From Podochytrium sp. JEL0797 (Eukaryota; Chytridiomycota; Chytridiomycetes; Chytridiales; Chytriomycetaceae), in NCBI GenBank assembly GCA_027596195.1, contig JADGJG010000014.1:39092-103091 (forward strand): a stretch of DNA of 64,000 nt, read 5' to 3'. This document shows, in pieces, positions 1 to 10,633 of the stretch. Below the pieces are notes generated by a model. It ran no database searches. It worked only from the letters and a program-made list of their open reading frames with translations, and had not been told where the DNA came from. Position 1 is the first letter of the stretch. Each line of letters opens with the position of its first letter. A program made the position numbers and the translations under genes.

Positions 1-231
1 TGCGTTCAGTGACTTGGGCGTCGGTGAGACCTTCGAGTGGCTCGGTGTGGAGAAGGGCCTCCAACTCGGGCGAAATGTCGTCCTCGACTTCGACATGGAC
101 AGCCTCCTCCATCTTCACCGGCTTCTTGCCATTGGCGTTCAACTCGTGTTTCTCTGTTCACATTGCGGCGGGCAGTTAGTACAGTGATTCATGGAATGTA
201 AGCGACGAGGGCAGCAGTCACCTTCGTGCAT
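1..231 (-). CDS. Plasma-membrane H+-ATPase (P3A P-type), copy A, 5' end only
   Basis: The minus strand holds a tiny first exon (222-231, MHE plus one base), a 68-bp intron (154-221) and the start of exon 2 (1-153), which runs off the window. The visible protein begins MHEEKHELNANGKKPVK and continues through an acidic stretch to [21 protein letters not shown], the cytosolic N-terminus before TM1. The same exon layout (ATG-CAY-GAA-G, then an intron) recurs in copies B, C and D, which fixes this start. P3A pumps export protons at fungal plasma membranes and energise nutrient uptake. No catalytic motif lies in the visible part, so the identity rests on near-identity to the other three copies. Confidence 0.85.
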
Positions 232-1383
232 GGATGCGTTCGAACGATCGGAGAAAGACGGCTGGTTTTTTGAGTCTTTTGTGATCCAGAACTGATCCAG
301 TCCGGGTATTTATCCACCTTTTTGCCGTCACACCCGCGGGAAATTTTTGACAGGAAAGCGTGTCGCGTTTTTGAACCCTCTGATACCTCTTGTCAATTGA
401 GCCTCTTTCCAAAACCGATCGGCGCTCTCTACCATGAATGAAACTCCAGTTTCCGATTGAATATATGATTATATCAGACAAATGCGTAGTCAATGTTATC
501 CATCTCGGAAAATTGATTCCAATTAATCAAAACCCAAATTGGATTTTTTTTCGCCATTCTCATCACTTTTCAAATCCACTGGATTATTTAGTCACTCGCA
601 TTGAGAGAGTTTCAATACTGGAGTATTCCTTTCTCTATGGGAAAGTGTTTCCCTTCTTTGGCTCTCTACAAGCCCCCGATTTCAATTCCTGCAATCACCA
701 CGGAGATGGATCGCCTGTGCCGGGGCATGCGCCTTTCAGCCCCCTCAAGACCGAAAATATTCCGACAAAGCGCGTGCCTGCGCGCGTGCACACGCGGGCA
801 AAGGGTGATTTCTTACAAGAGTGCCCCTAAGAGTGCCCCCCCTCCTCCTCAAAAAAAATCTTATCACGTCCTTCTTAATCTTTACGACTAAAATTGGAAT
901 CGCCAGAGAAATCACGGTTTGAATCACACACGAAAGCGAACCTCCTTTCCTGGTCCCGAGTTGGGGGATATATAGAAGCAGCGCGCGCTTTTTTTGAGTT
1001 GGCGAGACAGGTGTGGCGTCCTGTTCGTCGTCTCAGGTTGTTTCGCTTCCGTTTTTGCGTGAGGGATCCTATTTCCTAAACAATTTCTGCAAACGCTGCA
1101 GTGAAAATGGAGGGATGGGTGCTCGATGGGTTAGAATCCAATGGATGCAATTCAAAGTGTGATACTGGAAAAAGAGTTCCGTCCAAAAGTGTAATTGTAG
1201 CCGCCGAGAAAAAAAGTCATTTCCAATACGAAATACGTCTCCGAAACAGCATTTTAATTTCGCAAACAAACAAAGAGGCAAACAAAAAAGAAACAACATG
1301 AGAGAGAAAGAGAGAAAAATACCAAAGAGACACATTAATATTCCCCCAACAACAACAAAAATCTAAAAAGTCAAAACACCCCC
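232..1383. other. Intergenic region upstream of H+-ATPase A and downstream of copy B
   Basis: No convincing gene. It should contain the promoter of copy A, read leftwards. An A/T-rich TATATA run near 969-974 sits over 700 bp from the copy A start, too far to assign. A GC-rich stretch with alternating CG/CA steps lies at about 773-800. The short open frames here overlap each other and have no recognisable content. Confidence 0.5.
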
Positions 1384-4300
1384 TCAGTTCATATCAACCG
1401 CACTCTCCACAGCCCCACCACCACCCCTCTTCTTCTTCCCCTCCACAGCCTTCCTCCACGCAACAACTCCAAGCGTCATGTAATAAATCTTGCGCGCCTT
1501 CAAAATATTCGCATCCACTCGCGCCTTCAAGACCTTCTTGACCTGACGCACCGCAAGCTCCTCCTTCCTCGCACGAGTCGGGTAAAGCTTGACAGTCAAC
1601 TCAAACGACCAGTTGCGGATAATCTGAACCTTGACGATATCCAACAACATGAACATGACCGTCGAAATGGCAAGCACGGAAATTCCCCATCCCCATCCAA
1701 TCGCAGTGGCATCCAATCCACGGATTCCAAACACGGACATGAACATGGCAAACACTTGCGTACCAGCAACAGCGAGGATAAACACCCACGACGGCGAGTT
1801 TTCGTAAAAGTATCCGGGGAGACGGGTCGAGAAAATGACAAAGTGAGGGCACGACGAAATCTGGAGGTACATGATGGTCTGCAAGACTCCAGAGTTGGGA
1901 AGGTCGGGAGCGTCGTCGTAAGAGTCAATGGGGTATCCAAACGCGTAGTGAGCGACAAAGAAGTGGGCCCAAGAGATCAACATGAGGAGGAACCCGAGCA
2001 CGAAGGAAAGGACATTGTGATGAGTTGGCCGAGACGCCATTGTTGGCCGAGACGCCACTTGTCGGGGCGCTGGGAGATCTGGGCGTTGTCGACTGAAATG
2101 ACGAGCGTGGCGACATCGTTGAGGACGGCAATCATGAGGATAAGTCTTGGTGGGAGAGAGAACCCATACGTGCAGATGGAGAGGAAGAAGAACAACAAGA
2201 AGTGGATGGTGGAAGCGATACGGTAGAGCGCGTAGGATCTCATTCTCTGGAAAATGGCACGCGAGCACTTGAGATACCGTCAACGATGGTGGAGAGACCG
2301 GCAGCAAGCAAGACGATATCAGCAGCAGAACGAGCAGCGTCGGTACAACCCTCGACGGCGATACCGACGTTGGCCTTCTTGAGAGCGGGAGCGTCATTCA
2401 CACCATCACCAGTCATACCAACGAGGTAACCACGTTTCCACAACACGGAACTTGTGCTCAGGAGTAACCTGCGCAAATCCGTCACACTTGACACACCGAT
2501 CAATGAGAGCCGCTTCATCCAAAGTAGGGTCGTTGAGCTTGTTGGCATCCAAGATGGTGCGGTTCATTCCGAGACGATGGGCCACCTCTTTGCCAATAAT
2601 CTGCTGGTCACCCGTAATCATCTTGACATCGAGTCCGAGCTTGTGGCACTCTTGGATGGTGTGGGCAGAGTCTGGACGCGGTGGGTCGACGAGAGAGATC
2701 ATTCCAATCATTTCAAAGACTTGCATCTCCTCGTCGATGGTGCGAGAAGAGTCGCTTCGTCGTGTCCTCCAACCATGCGAACAATGACCTGGGGAGCACC
2801 CTTGATGCAACGGAACTGCTTTCCAGTAGAGAGGTCGGTGACAGTGGCTTCGGTGTACTTGGAGTTGGGGTTGAAGGGGATGAAGTTGCTTCGGTGTACT
2901 TGGAGTTGGGGTTGAAACCTTGTAGCCGGGGATGTGGTGGTCTTGGGTCTCGCGGTTCTTGAGGAGCTCGACGCGTTCTTGGGAAGCGGCACGGACGGCG
3001 GATTCGATGGGGTCTTGTGCACCAGGCTCGGACGCAAAGAAAGAGGCCAAGAGGAGATCCTGGTCAGTGTACTGGACTCCGGTTCCCTCAAAGTCGTGGC
3101 TTGTCGAAGGAGAGCTGGTTAAGAGTGAGAGTTCCGGTCTTGTCGGAGCAGAGAATGGAGACGGACGCAAGCTCCTCAATGGCTGTGGCAGTGAGACGCT
3201 TGACAATGAGGAGACGGACGCAAGCTCCTCAATGGCTGTGGCAGTGAGACGCTTGACAATGACTTCCTTCTTGGCGAGCTGGGAAAGCACCGACGGCCAT
3301 GGTAACGGACATGATGGTGGGGAGACCGACGGGGATAGCGGCGATGGTCAAGATGATCCATGAGAGATTCCTTACGCTCTCCGAGCGGGTCGTTGGGCTT
3401 AGCGGGAACAGCCCAGGTACGAACGAAGAAGAGGACAATGGCCATAACCTGGAAAAAAAGTCGATTGATTAGATAAGGACATATCGAACAACTAGGCAAT
3501 CAGCTTACACAAGTAACAACGACCAAAAAGTTTCCGATGGCGTTGATAATCTTCTGGAAGTGACCCTCCTCGGTAGTGATGGAGATCAAGTTGGCTCCAA
3601 TGAAAGTGTTGATACCGGTCTTGGTGACTTGGTGACGACGGAACGGCGAGCATCTGGCCTTGCTTGCTTCACGATGGCAGAGGAGTACGCAGTAACACCC
3701 TTGCCCTTGGCGACGGGAAGCGACTCGCCGGTAAGAGCAGACTGGTCAATCTGGAGAGTTCCCTCCGATTCTTCACCTGTGACACCGATGCCAAGAAGAC
3801 GGCAATCGGCGGGGATAATGTCTCCGAGACGAAGGGCAACAATGTCTCCGGGGACAAGGGTGTTGGACTCGACTTCGACGAGCTTTCCGTTTCTCCAGAC
3901 ACGCGAGCGGAGGGCAAGAGTGTTCTTGAGGGCGTCCAAGGCAGACTCGGCACGAGCCTCCTCAAAGAATCCAATGCACGCGTTGGCAATGAGGACAAAC
4001 AGAAGAATCCCAAAGTCAATCCACTCCTCAAACACGCCCGAGAGAATACACGCGATTTCGAGGAGGTACGAGATGGGTCCGAGGAAGTACGAGAGGAACT
4101 TGAGGAGCGGGTTGGTCTTGGTCTCGGGGATTTCGTTCAGACCAAACTTGGCCGTGCGCTCAGTGACCTGGGCATCCGTGAGACCTTCGAGGGGAGGGGT
4201 GTGGAGAAGGGCTTCGAGCTCGGGGGAGATATCGTCGGCAACCTCGACGTGGACAGCCTCCTCCATCTTCAACGGCTTCTTGCCATCGGCGTTGAGTTCT

Positions 4301-4827
4301 TCTTTCTCTGAGTGGCGGAAATGGATATGTGATTAATAAATTTGTAACAAAAGGTGTGATTGGGAGTGGAGATTGAGCGCCAAGATTTTTCATTCAGCCG
4401 CCAGGCCCAAATGAATTCCCAAAAAAGAACAGACGAGTGCTGCCTGGCGGGGCGCTGAGGGGGTATAGTGCGGGGTGTGGGATGTACGAGGAGAGAGCGA
4501 GGGAGCGAGGTGATGTGATGTGGGGGCTGAGCCTGGGAATGGATCCAATTGGCTGGCGGCGATAACGCTTCGTGTCAAGTTCTTCGCACGCCCCGCGAAA
4601 CGCATCCCAGCACTCACTGCGGGAACCAGAGGCCAATGGTCATGACACGGAACCAGAAGGGACTCTGAAACACGGCCCCGTGACCGCGCGATAAGATCGC
4701 TTGTCCGCGCGCACATGGATGAATTCCCGCAGCCGTGCATTGCAGTGGGAGCACAGAAGAGAGGAAGGTGAAGGAGGGCCGGTGCTGCAGCGGAGGGGAT
4801 GTGGGGCAATGGCTCACCTTCGTGCAT
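1384..4827 (-). CDS. Plasma-membrane H+-ATPase (P3A), copy B; frame-broken as sequenced
   Basis: Exon 1 is 4818-4827, intron 1 is 4308-4817 (510 bp), exon 2 starts at 4307 and ends at 3509, a 60-bp intron is 3449-3508, and exon 3 runs to the stop at 1384-1386. Family motifs are visible in pieces: TGES in the actuator domain, [10 protein letters not shown] (phosphorylation Asp), KGAPQVIV (nucleotide binding), [10 protein letters not shown] (hinge), then the TM5-TM10 block and a C-terminal tail ending EVAV-less in SAVDMN. Reading is interrupted by many small lesions: extra AGCA, TCCGT and an 8-bp repeat near 3605-3655, a 53-bp tandem duplication at 3157-3262, a duplicated segment near 2850-2920, about 50 bp missing near 2750, 16 bp missing near 2435, and 18-bp and 5-bp duplications near 2010-2060. 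This copy alone keeps the complete hinge motif. It is either a recent pseudogene or an assembly-damaged pump gene. Confidence 0.85.
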
Positions 4828-5380
4828 TTTGGTTTGAAGCAAGAAGTTGGGGGAAGAAAAAGAAGTGGCGATTTTTTGATGGATCCTTTTGTGGTCGGCG
4901 AGGACGGAAAATTTAATTTGTCACCAAGTCGTGCCTCATTTCCAATCCATTCGGAATCAAATGTCAACGGAACCAGCGTGGGAACGCGAGGAATGCGATG
5001 CCAGGTGTGGTGTAAGGTGTATCTTATCACACGCTGGATGAATGAATGAAAACAGTCTCCAGGTGTTGGTGATTCCACGTGGGTGGCGATAGATAAGCTG
5101 TGCCTTCGTCATTTCCAACGTTACAAATGCGCATTTGAAACATTCACACACACTGGTGGTGTGGGGACCATGCTCAGACTCTCGCGCAATCAATGAGCCC
5201 CCACAGCCCCCGCAGCCCCTTCAAGAATTATCTGTGATATCCATGCAATCACAAGTCAGGTTCAAAATTCGCACAAGCATCAGTGTTCGCCACTTGGCAA
5301 GCTGATTGAATCGATCCAAGGAAAGGGCTTCTCCATGAGACAATATTCACTTCTATATCTTTTAATAAATATTAAATAAC
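4828..5380. other. Intergenic region, promoter side of H+-ATPase B
   Basis: No gene recognised. It lies between the copy B start and the 3' end of the gelsolin gene, which is also on the minus strand, so it should carry the copy B promoter and the gelsolin terminator. No clear TATA box was placed. An A/T-rich run with AATAAA-like sequence near 5361-5380 fits 3'-end formation of one of the neighbours. Confidence 0.4.
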
Positions 5381-8300
5381 TCAACTATCCAAACCACTCC
5401 TCCACCCATGAAACAACCCCTGAAACTCCGCCCCCTCCCCCCCCTCCCACACAACCACCACCCCATCCACAACCCCTTCCCCAGAAGCCATCTCCCCTTC
5501 CCACTTTCTCCTCCCATCCTCCAAAGTCTCCAACCACACTTCCACCGCTTTCCGCGCAAGCTTCTCAACCACAAACGACGCACTCGCCCCAATCCAGAGG
5601 TACACGGGCGAATGCGGACCCGGGTCCAAAATCGCGCAGGTATCGCGGTCTAAACTCGATTGATCGAAAAACGGCACTTCCTCCACGCAGAAGTATCCTT
5701 TCGCACACGAACACACGAGTAACCGCGGTAAATTCGTGGGAATCACGCTGGTTGCGGTGGGTGGATCGAGCGGGGACGGTTTGACCAAGATGGGTGGCAT
5801 GGGTCCCGTTGCGTAGGGTTGTTTGCCGTTGGGGAAGAGGCTGAAGAAGGCGCGGGGTTCGAGGGGTTCGGTGATGATGCGGTATCGTGGCGGGGGTGCA
5901 GTTGATTTGGAATCCAATGCAACCTCTTTGAGCGCGGTGGAATCGTCGGAAACAGCCGCACCATGCGTAGGAGAATGAAGCGACGTATCACTCGTAGCAC
6001 TCGCCGCAACCGGTCCATCAGATCCCATCTGCGTCAAATGAAAACTCGATATCCGATCCGCAATCGCCACAGCCCTCCTCGCATCTTCACTCGTTGAATT
6101 CTTGCCCGTCCACAGAAACCCAACTCCAGGATCACTCCGAACCTTGTGCACAAAGAAGCAATCGCGACTAATCAGCCTCTCGCACGCACAAGGGACTTGA
6201 ATCGCTCTGGTAGTTTTGAACTTCCAATCCGTCCGAATGTGATACAACACACTCTCGCCTTCGCCTCCGGCAGACAGACGCGCCAAAAGGTCCTTTCGAG
6301 ACCCCCGATGAATCACACTCCGATTCCCCCAATGCGCCAACAACTCCAACGGTTCTCTCTCCTGCACAACCTGCACAATTTGCACAGAAGAGCCATAAAT
6401 CTCTTGCACCGCATCCTGAAGCTCCTGCCTTGCATGAAACCGAAACGTCTTCTCCGCAACCCCAGAACACTGCTTCCCCACCCAAAAGTAAATCACACAC
6501 GCCGTCTCCACCACATCCTTACCCCCCCTCCTCCCTTTCGACCCCCTCGCAGCACCATCATCCCGCGACAAACTCCCACAACTCTTTACCACCGGATACG
6601 CATTCCCACCGACCCGAAACGCCTCATCCGCCCCCGCCGCACTCATCACCTTCAACGCCCGATTCATTGCCTCCGTCACATCCCCCTCCCCCCCTCTCCC
6701 CACCTCCCCCGCACCAGTCGAATAAACCGCTAAAAACGCATACCTCCCCTCCCCACACAAATGCACACCCCCTCTCTCAACCCCTTCCAACCCCACAAAC
6801 CGGCCCTTCTCAAAAGCAAACGCTCGAAACTCAACAACCCGTGAATTCACCTCCTCCATCATCTTCAACCCCTGCAGAAACCGATTCATCCCCACCACCA
6901 CGCGGGTCGGACTCTCCAACAGCGGATGCGGCGCATACAGAGCTCCAACGTCTACTTTCACGGGAGTCAGCCGCACGTTTCTCCTCGCCGCGATCCGCAG
7001 CGTTTCCGTGCGCGGTTCGATCCAATCCGCGAAATAGAGCTTAAACGGTTCAGGTTCATTGAACTGCGTGATGCGTTCGAGGTTGAGAAATGAGGGACGC
7101 TGCGGGTGCGCGAGGATCACACGGGCAAGGGTTTCGGAGGCGGAGAGTTTTTCGGTGGGAAGGGATTTGGCGCCGATCCAGAGATAAATGGAGGTGTGGG
7201 TGTCGAGAATGTAGCAGTGGTGCGGGGAGAGGAGGGTGCGGTGGAATCCAGTGTTGTTTTCTGGTGTTTTTTTTGAGTTTGTTGTTTTGATGACTGATTG
7301 GAGGCGGGAATGAAACAACAAATGAACACACCTTCGGTTGCAACCACCAAGTTGGCTACGTCTATAGGGGTATCTTGAACCTTGGTATCTTCCGTCGAAG
7401 GGACTTTGTAAAGCGTCGCAGGGGGTTGACTCGCTTCCCTCGCGTCTGCATCAGTTGCATCCGCCTCATCGATTTCGGGCAACAGCTCATCCAACTTTTC
7501 ACAAACCTCTCCCTCATCTAAAAAACAACCTCAAAATCAGAAAAAAAACGCTCCCAACTCACTCCCAAAAAAATGACCTACCAATCTCTACCACCTCCGC
7601 CTTCCCCGCCCTCTCCACCCCCTTCATCACATCCACAAGAATCCGGCACTTTGCCCTCACTGTAAGACAAGACCCCGCCCCATTCCACTGCACCATCGCA
7701 TACCCGGCATCCACCAAAAACACATTCCCCGTCTCCAAACTCCTCTTCACAGGCCTCACGACCTCCATCCTCACCCTCCCCCCCTTCCCGACTCCCGCCA
7801 CCCGATACACCTTGACAGCCCCCCACCTCCTCCGTTCCGCAACAAACAATCCACTTTCAGCTGCAAAGCTCGGGTCATCATATCCCACCTCACCCTCAAA
7901 CAACTCCACAAAAGCCTCCGTCTCCTCCCCCTGCGTATGCCGCACAACACTTTCTCCAACCCCAAGCAGGTTTTTGACCCCTACCGCAAACATGGCGCAA
8001 CAGAACCGTTTGTCCATTTCGGAGAGCGGGCCGATCCAGGTGTGGATGGTGTGGATGAGGTGCGTTGTAGAGAGAGGTTCGGTGGGGTCTTCTGCGATAT
8101 CGAGATTGTTGTAGTGTTGGAGGTGGGGGGAATCGGTGGTGGTTGAAATGATGACATAACAGTCTGCGATGCAAAAATGGCCGTGCTTTGAATCGTGTAA
8201 AAAGAAACCAATCAGCACAACAACGATTCGATTGTACCAAAACAATCACTCACTTCTTCAGGCTCCACAATCTCAGGCCGCATATTCTCAATCCGAAACA

Positions 8301-9335
8301 CAACCACCCCTTCCTGCTTGTTATGTGCCAGAAAATCAGACGGAAACAAGTCACTGAGATCGACATTCGAGATTTGCGGGGCGGAGGATGGGGTTGCTTT
8401 GGAGGTTGGTTTGAGGTGGGTGGGTGGCGTTGTGGACGGGATGGGGAGGGCAATGTTGATGGATGTGAGGGAGGATCGAGACGTTCGTTTCTGGAATAGT
8501 TTTGAAGTGGGAAAGGGGTGTGTTTGATACGTCAGTTTGAGATTCGGATGGTGTTGTGGTGCCTTTGCGGGGGGCGATTCGCGACTTTGATCCAAATTTC
8601 GAAGGCCTCCGCGATTCTAACGCCAAATCCATTCGACAGCATCCGATCCAATTCGCATTATTCAACCACAGCAATCTGAACATCATTTCGAATTGGTTGC
8701 CCCTCTCAGATGAAATACTCACATTCGCCTTCGAATCCCTCCCCTCCTCCCCCTCTCCCCCCTCCTCCCTCGCAGCCCCAAACACAGCCAACGAGTTCAA
8801 CGCCTCAATAAACACCAACCCATGCTTGGTCGTTTCCAAATCGAGTGTTCCATTCTTGTTGGAAGCCGAGAGACGGTTCGAAGTCGGAGGATTCAGGGTT
8901 TGGATGTTGGGGTTGTGCGGGGAGGTGGTGAGGTTGGGTGCGGGTTTGGGGTTTGCGTTGGAGAAGTCTGCGTTGTAGAAGTCGTTGGGGTGGATCACGG
9001 AGGGGCGGTGAGATGGCGTGTTGAGGTGTGATGAGGTGGTCGAGGATGGCAGCAAGTGGGCAGCGTGGGACAGCGAGGGGGTCTAGGAGGGTGGTGTCGT
9101 TAGGGACCAAGAGGAGAGAGAGAGAGAGGAGTAAACGCACCGTGATCTTCTGCGAAAGACGCCTCGTCACCCGTTGCGCGGAATCAGCCCTTAAGCGAGT
9201 GAATTGGGCGGGGTCCTCCTGCGCAGGAGAAGACAAGTCATCGCCACTGCCAAGCGATGAAAAGAAGGCTGCAACGCGTTTGCTGAGGTTGCCAACCGCA
9301 GTGTTTCGGCGCTGCCGCGGCGACGGCGTTTCCAT
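5381..9335 (-). CDS. Villin/gelsolin-repeat actin-binding protein
   Basis: Six exons give an unbroken 1195-residue frame: 9141-9335, 8723-9082, 8254-8616, 7582-8185, 7332-7517 and 5381-7260. The first 250 or so residues are Ser/Pro/Asn-rich and look disordered. Gelsolin-type repeats follow: VVVFRIENMRPEIVEPEE joined to HGHFCIADCYVII with TWIGPLSEMD (G1), NVFLVDAGYAMVQWNG (G2), CYILDTHTSIYLWIGAKS (G3), VIYFWVGKQCSG (G4), FLWTGKNSTSEDA (G5) and PVYLWIGASAS (G6). Villin and gelsolin proteins sever, cap or bundle actin filaments in the cytosol. No villin headpiece is visible at the C-terminus. The ATG at 9335 is the first Met in the frame that splices cleanly. Family assignment is firm; the exact subfamily (villin, supervillin or severin-like) is not. 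Confidence 0.85.
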
Positions 9336-9536
9336 TGTTCGGTTTTTTTTGGAATCTGAGAAATGAACAAAAAATGGTAAGTTTATTAGTTATGGCCGGC
9401 AGTCGGTCGAATTTAATAGGATTTGGCAGTGTATTAGGTATTGCTAGCTTAATAGATGGCGTGGCCAAGCTGAAAATGAAGGAGGTGTTGCCAATTCTTG
9501 CGGCTGAAAAGTACCCGCTCCTAACCCGCGGCAATA

Positions 9537-9720
9537 AAAGCTGCTACCGCTGGTGGGAAGGACTCAAAGAAAGCCGAAAAGAAAAAGGGCGACGCTGCTG
9601 AAAAGTACTGTAACAAAATGCCCCGAAGAATGCAGCCGCTGCAAAGAAAGCAGCAGCGGCGGGACAAAGAAAAAAGATGAGATCGAAATTCGATTTCCAT
9701 CATATGCCTCCACCAGGTTT
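9537..9720 (+). pseudogene. Degraded Ala/Lys-rich coding fragment
   Basis: One frame reads KAATAGGKDSKKAEKKKGDA from 9537, and after a one-base frame change near 9620 another reads PKNAAAAKKAAAAGQRKKMR and stops near 9723. The composition resembles the secreted Ala/Lys-rich protein encoded just downstream, although the order of residues differs, and there is no start codon or signal peptide. It could equally be the tail of an unrelated basic gene. Only the composition and the frame change are seen; descent from the neighbour is a guess. Confidence 0.3.
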
Positions 9721-9902
9721 GTGAGATGCGGTTCTAATCAGAGTTCAAATGAGAGATTTGCACTCAATTTTCCTTTCCAGCGGATTCGACTTCAACTGTC
9801 ACATTCCATCAGTCCAGCATCAATCGCGGCAGAAAATTATATGTAGTACTCATTTTCTCATGAGCCAGCAACGAGATTTCAACTCTTAATCAGTTCTAGG
9901 AG

Positions 9903-9908
9903 TATAAG
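9903..9908 (+). promoter_or_regulatory. TATA-like box of the Ala/Lys-rich secreted protein gene
   Basis: TATAAG lies 53 bp upstream of the ATG at 9961, a spacing close to that seen before several other genes in this window (about 45-85 bp). Confidence 0.45.
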
Positions 9909-9960
9909 AAGTTGTCCCCTCCCCATCCAAGCCACAACTCAACACCCAACAACCAAACAA

Positions 9961-10521
9961 ATGCACTTCTCCAAGCACTTCTCCGACAAATTCTTTGCCT
10001 GCTCCTTGCTCATCGCGGCTTCTTGTCTCGCAGCTCCAGTTCCAGCTGCTCAAAATGCAGTTGACATGTCCGCTCAAACCCGAGGCGCGACTGCTGCTGT
10101 TGCCAATGTTCAAACTATGATGGCTGCAGTCGCAAAGTCTACTGCTACTGTCCAACAAGCGGCCAACACAAGCTCTGCGGTTGCTGCCAAGCCAACAGCC
10201 GCAAAGGCGGTGGCTGCCACTCCAACGGCGACGAATGCTGCCGATGCCAAGAAGGCCAAGAAAGCCGCGAAAAAAGCGGCAGCGGCAATGAAAGCTGCTG
10301 TCAAGAAGGCTTCTGTTGCCGCGAAAGCGGCGACTGCGACTTCTCCTGCCGCCACAAAGGCAGCTGGTGCCGGAAATGCTACCACTACTGCTACAAAGAA
10401 GGCGGCGGTTGCAAATGCTACAACTGTTGCAAAGAAGGCTTCTGCCACAAATTCTGCCACTTCTACAAAGAAAGCTTCCGTGGTCACAAATGCCGGAGGA
10501 ATAACTATCATCAACGTTTGA
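9961..10521 (+). CDS. Secreted Ala/Lys/Thr-rich low-complexity protein
   Basis: Intronless, 186 residues. The N-terminus has a signal-peptide shape (basic start, hydrophobic FFACSLLIAASCLA, then APVPAAQ). The rest is almost entirely Ala, Lys, Thr, Ser and Val, with AKKAKKAAKKAAAAMKAAVK in the middle and no Cys after the signal region. Such chains are often helical and strongly basic, but no enzymatic or binding motif is recognisable and no function is assigned. A histone H1-like tail was considered; the signal peptide argues against a nuclear protein. Confidence 0.65.
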   Translation: MHFSKHFSDKFFACSLLIAASCLAAPVPAAQNAVDMSAQTRGATAAVANVQTMMAAVAKSTATVQQAANTSSAVAAKPTAAKAVAATPTATNAADAKKAKKAAKKAAAAMKAAVKKASVAAKAATATSPAATKAAGAGNATTTATKKAAVANATTVAKKASATNSATSTKKASVVTNAGGITIINV

Positions 10522-10633
10522 ACCTTTTTAGTTCTTGCTTTAATTTTTATATCTTTTGCATCTGTACTTTCTGCATTCAAAATATAAACGCGTTGGAAAA
10601 AATAGTTTGATTTGTCACTTTGGTTTGTCAATT

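Larger units (their letters stand above)
9336..9960. other. Intergenic region with a possible relic
   Basis: The segment separates the gelsolin start from the secreted Ala/Lys-rich gene. Besides the relic described at 9537-9720 it holds the presumed promoter of the downstream gene, with a TATAAG at 9903-9908. Nothing else was recognised. Confidence 0.4.
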
